Shown here in pieces: positions 6,458 through 10,203 of a stretch of DNA of 10,203 bases. The number at the start of each line of letters is the position of its first letter. Within the stretch, counting starts at the first letter, position 1. A program made the position numbers and the translations under genes. A model generated the notes under the pieces. That model was given only the letters and a program-made list of their open reading frames with translations, had not been told where the DNA came from and ran no database searches. This DNA comes from an uncultured Lachnospiraceae bacterium (GTDB taxonomy: Bacteria > Bacillota > Clostridia > Lachnospirales > Lachnospiraceae): positions 1 to 10,203 of the forward strand of contig CAMWWJ010000106.1 of NCBI GenBank assembly GCA_947177925.1, given 5' to 3'.

Positions 6458-6958
6458 TCATCCTTTCCAATGATTACTTTCCATGGATTGCTTTAATTCT
6501 TCTCTTGCTCTGGAAAGTCTTGATTTTACAGTTCCCTCCGGTATTGCAAGAATCTTTGCAATTTCCTTAATGCGAAATTCCTCAAAATAATAGAGGATAA
6601 GCACCTCTCTAAAGGAATCGTCCAACTGACATACGAGCTCCAATAAGTCAGAGGCAGTATCCTTTTTTCCTTCCTTTTGTAAAAATAAGGAAGAATCCCC
6701 TACCAGTTCAATCCGGCTTCTTTTTCTTAAATAGGATTTGGACTCATTTACCAGAATCTGAAATATCCATGCCTTCATTTTTTTACGGTTTCTTAACTTT
6801 TCCAAGTGGCTGAAAGCCTTTAATATGGTTTCCCCTACAATGTCTTCTGCGTCCTCCACATTTAAAACGATGGAATAGGCAAGACGGAACATGGCTGTTT
6901 TATTTTTGCTTACAGTGTCTATAAAATAACTGTTTAAGCATTGTTCATTGCCCTTCAT
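6458..6958 (-). CDS. ECF-type RNA polymerase sigma factor
   Basis: A 166-residue extracytoplasmic-function sigma factor with only regions 2 and 4. Region 2 (about 20-80) shows LAYSIVLNVEDAEDIVGETILKAF and MKAWIFQILVNESKSYLRK, which bind core polymerase and the -10 element. Region 4 (about 105-158) ends in the helix-turn-helix IPEGTVKSRLSRAREEL, which reads the -35. I chose the ATG at 6956-6958 (MKGNEQC) because AAAGGAGGA lies 4 nt before it; an in-frame ATG 12 codons upstream (6994) lacks a ribosome binding site and lies in the predicted promoter start region. It is co-transcribed with the membrane protein downstream, and an ECF-like promoter upstream suggests that it activates its own operon. 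Specific stimulus unknown. Confidence 0.92.
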   Translation of the reverse strand: MKGNEQCLNSYFIDTVSKNKTAMFRLAYSIVLNVEDAEDIVGETILKAFSHLEKLRNRKKMKAWIFQILVNESKSYLRKRSRIELVGDSSLFLQKEGKKDTASDLLELVCQLDDSFREVLILYYFEEFRIKEIAKILAIPEGTVKSRLSRAREELKQSMESNHWKG

Positions 6959-6960
6959 GG

Positions 6961-6972
6961 GTTCCTCCTTTC
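6961..6972 (-). promoter_or_regulatory. Ribosome binding site deciding the sigma factor start
   Basis: On the minus strand GGAAAGGAGGAAC precedes ATG at 6958. The AAAGGAGGA core is at ideal distance for this start and lies downstream of the alternative ATG at 6994, so that upstream codon is unlikely to be used. Confidence 0.8.
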
Positions 6973-6980
6973 CTTCTATG

Positions 6981-6994
6981 ATGAGTATACTCAT
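6981..6994. promoter_or_regulatory. Perfect 14-bp palindrome in the sigma operon leader
   Basis: ATGAGTATACTCAT is perfectly self-complementary. It lies between the predicted ECF promoter and the ribosome binding site of the sigma gene, at or just after the predicted transcript start. It could be an operator for a dimeric repressor, or a small 5'-end RNA hairpin (5-bp stem, TATA loop). No binding protein is known from the window. Confidence 0.4.
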
Positions 6995-7000
6995 ATATAA

Positions 7001-7026
7001 GACATTTTACATAAAGGATTGGTTCA
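7001..7026 (-). promoter_or_regulatory. Candidate ECF sigma promoter, probably autoregulatory
   Basis: On the minus strand TGAACC (7021-7026) and TGTC (7001-7004) are separated by exactly 16 nt. This follows the layout of ECF promoters such as those of Bacillus SigW/SigM (TGAAAC-N16-CGTC), with one mismatch in each element. It points at the ECF sigma gene and would start transcription near 6993-6995. ECF operons are commonly self-activated, so the match fits context. Confidence 0.55.
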
Positions 7027-7048
7027 AAAAAACTGCAATAAATTTTCA

Positions 7049-7077
7049 TGGACTTTATGGAAAAAATACATTATGCT
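7049..7077 (+). promoter_or_regulatory. Candidate housekeeping promoter of the flippase gene
   Basis: TGGACT (7049-7054), a 17-nt spacer and TATGCT (7072-7077) match the sigma-A consensus at four of six positions in each box. It lies about 60 nt before the flippase ATG, back to back with the ECF-type promoter on the other strand. A downstream palindrome (7103-7116) would fall in the leader. Confidence 0.4.
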
Positions 7078-7102
7078 AATATTAGTAAAAAGATCCGCCG
7101 GT

Positions 7103-7116
7103 TTCATCCGGATGAA
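7103..7116. promoter_or_regulatory. Perfect 14-bp palindrome in the flippase leader
   Basis: TTCATCCGGATGAA is perfectly self-complementary and lies 20 nt before the flippase start codon, directly upstream of its AAAAAGGA ribosome binding site (7121-7128). It could be an operator or an RNA hairpin close to the ribosome binding site. It differs in sequence from the palindrome at 6981-6994. Confidence 0.35.
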
Positions 7117-7136
7117 GATAAAAAAGGAACCAGACC

Positions 7137-8768
7137 ATGAACCAGAAAAGCAGGAAAAACAGTTTTGTCATACAGGCGGGAATTCTGGCTGTTGCCGGAA
7201 TCATCAGCCGGATTATCGGACTTTTATATAGAAGCCCTTTGGCTGCCATTATCGGAGACGAAGGAAACGGATATTACAGCTCTGCTTATAATATTTACAC
7301 CATTATCCTGTTAGTATCCTCTTACAGCATTCCTTCTGCGATTTCCAAAGTAATTTCCCAAAGACTTGCTTTAAAGGAATATAAAAACGCACATCGGATT
7401 TTTCAATGTGCCTTAATTTATGTATTTATCGTAGGCGGTGCTGCCAGCCTGTTTGCTTATTTTGGGGCGTCTCATTTAGTGCAGAAAAATGCGGTGGTAG
7501 TGTTGAGAGTGTTTGCCCCCACTATTTTTTTCTCCGGCATATTAGGGGTGCTTAGGGGATATTTTCAGGCGCATAAGTCCATGCTGCAGACTTCTGTCTC
7601 CCAGATTGCGGAACAGATTTTAAATGCGGTCATCAGTTTAGCAGCCGCCCATCTTCTCATAGGGATTGTAGCAAATCAGGACGATACCACCAGAGCTGTT
7701 TACGGGGCCATGGGAAGCGCTCTGGGAACGGGAGCGGGGGTGCTGATTGCACTTATATTCATGTACTGGGTCTATTCCATCAATAAGAAAACCATTTACC
7801 GGCAGATAAAAAAGGATCGCACTAAAAAACTGTTGTCCACGGAACAGATTTTCCGGATTATTATATTCATGGTAACTCCGGTTATTTTAAGCACTTTTAT
7901 TTACAATTCCAATACTTCTATCAATCAGAAGATTTTTGAGGAAATATACGGAGCCTTAAAGAAGGTTTCCGAAAAAGAAATTGCCACTATGTACGGCATT
8001 TTTGCAGGAAAGGCTGTTGTGTTGGCAAATATCCCTATAGCAATTGCTTCTGCCATGTCCGCAGCCATTATTCCTACAGTTTCCGGCACTTATGCCAGAG
8101 GGGAAAAAAGGGAGACCAATGAGAAGATCGGGGAGGCAATCCATACTACCATGCTGATTTCCATTCCTGCTGCGGTAGGGTTGTTTTCTTTGGCGGAACC
8201 TGTGGTTTCTCTGTTGTTTCCAAGGCCAAAGGAATCTATTGAGCTGGCAGCAGGCCTGCTGCAGGTAATGACGGTTTCCATTATTTTTTATGGAGTATCT
8301 ACTTTGACAAACGGTGTGCTTCAGGGAATCGGAAAGGTCAATATGCCGGTGATCAATGCGGCGGTTGCCCTGGTGCTTCAGATCGTGGTTTTAGTGCCGT
8401 TGCTTTTATATACGGATCTGGGCTTATATGCCATGGCAATTGCCATGATTGTGTATTCCTTTTTTATGTGTATTTTAAACGGTATTTCTATAAAACGGTG
8501 TTTGGGCTATAAACAAAGATATGTGAAAACTTTTGTCCTTCCTTTTTTTGCTGCGGCCCTTATGGGAGCGTCAGCATATTATATTTATAAAGGGCTGCAT
8601 TATCTGATTAAAAGCAATATGATTTCCCTGTTTGGGGCAATTGGAATAGGGGCGGTCATTTATTTTGTGACAGCAATCAAGATTGGCGCTATTTCGGAGG
8701 CAGAGCTTAAGCGGTTTCCAAAGGGGGGCATGCTTGTGGGGATTGCAAAGAAGGTGCGGCTGCTGTAA
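7137..8768 (+). CDS. MurJ/SpoVB-type polysaccharide or lipid II flippase
   Basis: A 543-residue polytopic membrane protein of the MOP superfamily (polysaccharide biosynthesis/MviN branch), whose members flip lipid-linked sugar precursors across the membrane. The N-terminus is typical: AGILAVAGIISRIIGLLYRSPLAAIIGDEGNGYYSSAYNIY, with conserved charged residues R25, R32, D41 and E42, followed by repeated hydrophobic helices through to the C-terminus, consistent with about 14 membrane segments. The length is close to Bacillus YtgP/MurJ (about 544 residues) and longer than SpoVB (about 518), but the two are hard to tell apart by eye, so no symbol is given. The ATG is preceded by AAAAAGGA (7121-7128) at 8 nt. 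It is divergent from the ECF sigma operon and followed after 42 nt by the ABC genes, with no terminator seen between them. Confidence 0.88.
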   Translation: MNQKSRKNSFVIQAGILAVAGIISRIIGLLYRSPLAAIIGDEGNGYYSSAYNIYTIILLVSSYSIPSAISKVISQRLALKEYKNAHRIFQCALIYVFIVGGAASLFAYFGASHLVQKNAVVVLRVFAPTIFFSGILGVLRGYFQAHKSMLQTSVSQIAEQILNAVISLAAAHLLIGIVANQDDTTRAVYGAMGSALGTGAGVLIALIFMYWVYSINKKTIYRQIKKDRTKKLLSTEQIFRIIIFMVTPVILSTFIYNSNTSINQKIFEEIYGALKKVSEKEIATMYGIFAGKAVVLANIPIAIASAMSAAIIPTVSGTYARGEKRETNEKIGEAIHTTMLISIPAAVGLFSLAEPVVSLLFPRPKESIELAAGLLQVMTVSIIFYGVSTLTNGVLQGIGKVNMPVINAAVALVLQIVVLVPLLLYTDLGLYAMAIAMIVYSFFMCILNGISIKRCLGYKQRYVKTFVLPFFAAALMGASAYYIYKGLHYLIKSNMISLFGAIGIGAVIYFVTAIKIGAISEAELKRFPKGGMLVGIAKKVRLL

Positions 8769-8810
8769 GAGGCAGTTAATCATGCAAAGAGAAAGAGAAT
8801 AAAAGATAAA

Positions 8811-9434
8811 ATGAGACTGGAAGCAAACAATATTAAAAAAACATATAAAGGAAAAGAAATCTTAAAAGATATCAGCTTATCCTTAGAGGAAGGGGAAATC
8901 ATTGCGCTGGTAGGAACAAATGGCTGCGGAAAAAGTACACTTCTCCGCATTCTGGCAGGGATTACCATGCCATCGGCAGGAAAGGTTATTACAAGCCCGG
9001 ACTGCTGTTTTTCTTTTATTCCGGACAGATATGAAAAATCAGCCTTTACCATTCCCGGTTTTATGGAACATATACAACGGATTTTACATATAGATGCCGG
9101 CAAGCAGTTAGAGACGTATTATAAAAAGTTTCATTTGGAAGATATGCTGGATACACCTATGAAGCAGCTTTCAAAAGGAACTTTACAGAAGGCAGCCATG
9201 ATTCAGGCTTTATTAGGAGAAAAGGACATACTTTTTATGGATGAGCCTTTATCCGGCCAGGATATAAAATCCCAGCAATGTTTCGTAAAAGAAATAAGAA
9301 GTCAAAAAGAGCAGGGCCTGTCAGTGATCATGGCCTGTCATGAGCCTTTTTTAATAAAGGAACTGGCGGATAAGGTCTATCAGATAAAAGATGGAATTTT
9401 AATAGATGGCACAGATTATGTGTTTGAGAAGTAG
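8811..9434 (+). CDS. ABC transporter ATPase subunit
   Basis: A 207-residue stand-alone nucleotide-binding protein. Motifs in order: Walker A GTNGCGKST (35-43), signature LSKGT (120-124) in place of LSGGQ, Walker B DILFMDEP (139-146), D-loop SGQD (148-151) and switch histidine H177 (MACHEP). The Q-loop glutamine is not evident; PDRYE (71-75) occupies its place, a variation I associate with ABC-2 exporter ATPases. It is compact and lacks the C-terminal extension of many drug-efflux ATPases. The ribosome binding site is weak: only AGAGAAAGAGAA-like purines precede the ATG, so translation may depend on the upstream gene. The membrane protein 24 nt downstream is its evident partner. Family assignment is firm; substrate and direction are not shown by the sequence, though export is more usual for this type. 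Confidence 0.9.
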   Translation: MRLEANNIKKTYKGKEILKDISLSLEEGEIIALVGTNGCGKSTLLRILAGITMPSAGKVITSPDCCFSFIPDRYEKSAFTIPGFMEHIQRILHIDAGKQLETYYKKFHLEDMLDTPMKQLSKGTLQKAAMIQALLGEKDILFMDEPLSGQDIKSQQCFVKEIRSQKEQGLSVIMACHEPFLIKELADKVYQIKDGILIDGTDYVFEK

Positions 9435-9458
9435 AATGAAAAGGAATGGAGAGGAAAA

Positions 9459-10190
9459 ATGTTAAGTGCCTATGCAATATATAAATATGAAACAGAAAAG
9501 CTATTAAAAAGCAGGAAATGGATGGTGCCTGCCATTTTATTTATTATGTACCTTGGAATGTCCTATTCGGTAGGTCCTTTGGACATATTAAGCTGCTTTG
9601 GCATTTGTTCGCCGGTAGTGTTCATTGGAATATTAGCAGTGTTTTATATGTGTAATGACCTTCCTTATCAGGCAATGGATCAGACGGTCTTTATAAGAAT
9701 TTCCAGTAAAAAAAGCTTTTATATGGGCAAGGTTCTATTAGTGGGAAAAGTTAGTATGATTGGTGCAGCCATTTCTATTTTAGTACCGATCATACAATAT
9801 GTGGTAAATGGAAAAGATTTTTTTACCACCGCTTTTACGGTAGGAAAAGGAATATCAGGTTTTATTTTGTTTTTTCTGTCCGGATTTTGCGGAGGAATGA
9901 CAGCCCTTTTGTTAAATGACAGACTTGTACCTAAAAAGGAAGCTTCTATTGCACTATGTATTTTTGCTGTTTTATTAACGATTATAAAAGGCGGCTTACA
10001 TGAGAAATTTCCCGTTACAAAGCTGGTTAGCTGGGTGCTTCCGCCTTTGTATGATTTAAGCTTTGCTTATAGTCATGGAAATGATTTCTTATTCAGGGAT
10101 ACGGGGATTTATTTTTTATGGATGTTTTTCTATTTAATCATTCAGATTTTTATTTATGTATGGATTATGGATAAAAAAAGATTTGAATGA
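9459..10190 (+). CDS. ABC-2-like membrane permease, partner of the upstream ATPase
   Basis: A 243-residue membrane protein with about six hydrophobic segments (roughly 22-38, 46-64, 94-115, 131-153, 161-179 and 216-236). It has a basic N-terminus (YKYETEKLLKSRKW) typical of ABC-2-type permeases, and a C-terminus ending in MDKKRFE. GGAGAGGA (9448-9455) supports the ATG. The gap of 24 nt to the ATPase gene and the shared strand indicate a two-component transporter. I recognise no specific family motif, and the cargo cannot be named. The stop codon lies 13 bases before the window end, and whether the operon continues cannot be seen. Confidence 0.75.
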   Translation: MLSAYAIYKYETEKLLKSRKWMVPAILFIMYLGMSYSVGPLDILSCFGICSPVVFIGILAVFYMCNDLPYQAMDQTVFIRISSKKSFYMGKVLLVGKVSMIGAAISILVPIIQYVVNGKDFFTTAFTVGKGISGFILFFLSGFCGGMTALLLNDRLVPKKEASIALCIFAVLLTIIKGGLHEKFPVTKLVSWVLPPLYDLSFAYSHGNDFLFRDTGIYFLWMFFYLIIQIFIYVWIMDKKRFE

Positions 10191-10203
10191 AAAATTAAAG
10201 TTG

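Noticed and set aside
6453..6470. Longer start for the anti-sigma candidate at TTG 6470 or ATG 6461, which would overlap the sigma gene.
   Set aside because: The only good ribosome binding site (GGAAAGG, 6462-6468) is inside or abutting those starts and is properly spaced only for the ATG at 6452.
6959..6994. Longer start for the sigma factor at ATG 6994, adding 12 residues.
   Set aside because: No ribosome binding site precedes it, it lies at the predicted transcript start within a palindrome, and the ATG at 6958 has a strong ribosome binding site.
7101..7106. TGAAAC on the minus strand, considered as an ECF -35 box.
   Set aside because: No CGTC/TGTC-like -10 element occurs 15-17 nt downstream; the TGAACC box at 7021-7026 has the right spacing instead.

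Overview
The window looks like chromosome from an AT-rich, flagellated, Gram-positive Clostridia member, most likely in or near Lachnospiraceae. The evidence is strong AAGGAGG-type ribosome binding sites, a lipoprotein sugar-binding protein, a MurJ/SpoVB-type flippase, a DUF6033-like protein (a family I associate with Lachnospiraceae), and a textbook sigma-28 (SigD/FliA) motility promoter. No rRNA, tRNA, CRISPR array, insertion sequence or phage gene was seen. The species assignment is inference from gene content only.

Left part (1-1771). A PIN-domain (VapC-type) protein sits at the left edge on the + strand; any antitoxin partner would lie outside the window. It converges on a minus-strand gene for a 270-residue lysine/glutamate-rich cytoplasmic protein resembling DUF6033. 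That gene has a perfect-spacing sigma-28 promoter, a leader hairpin with GGA in its loop (a possible CsrA site), a strong ribosome binding site and a factor-independent terminator. A gene-free stretch of about 370 bases separates it from the sugar operon and carries the control regions of both.

Middle (1772-5234). Three co-directional genes encode a MalE-like binding lipoprotein and MalF-like and MalG-like permeases of a carbohydrate ABC importer. There is no ATPase, regulator or glycosidase beside them, so they probably share an MsmX/MsmK-type ATPase encoded elsewhere. A 19-bp inverted repeat closes the unit and separates it from a convergent operon.

Right-middle (5235-7026, minus strand). 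An ECF sigma factor gene is followed after 5 nt by a single-pass membrane protein that is probably its anti-sigma factor. The upstream region has an ECF-type promoter match (TGAACC-N16-TGTC), which suggests autoregulation, and a perfect 14-bp palindrome near the predicted transcript start.

Right part (7027-10203, + strand). Divergent from the sigma gene is a 543-residue polysaccharide/lipid II flippase-family protein. A two-gene ABC transporter (ATPase, then six-helix ABC-2-like permease) follows with short gaps, so the three genes may form one operon. Placement beside an ECF sigma/anti-sigma pair hints at an envelope-related role, but this is contextual inference only.

I found no clearly new defence system or other new multigene system. 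The strongest non-obvious observation is the sigma-28 promoter, with its possible CsrA-type leader, in front of a protein of unknown function.
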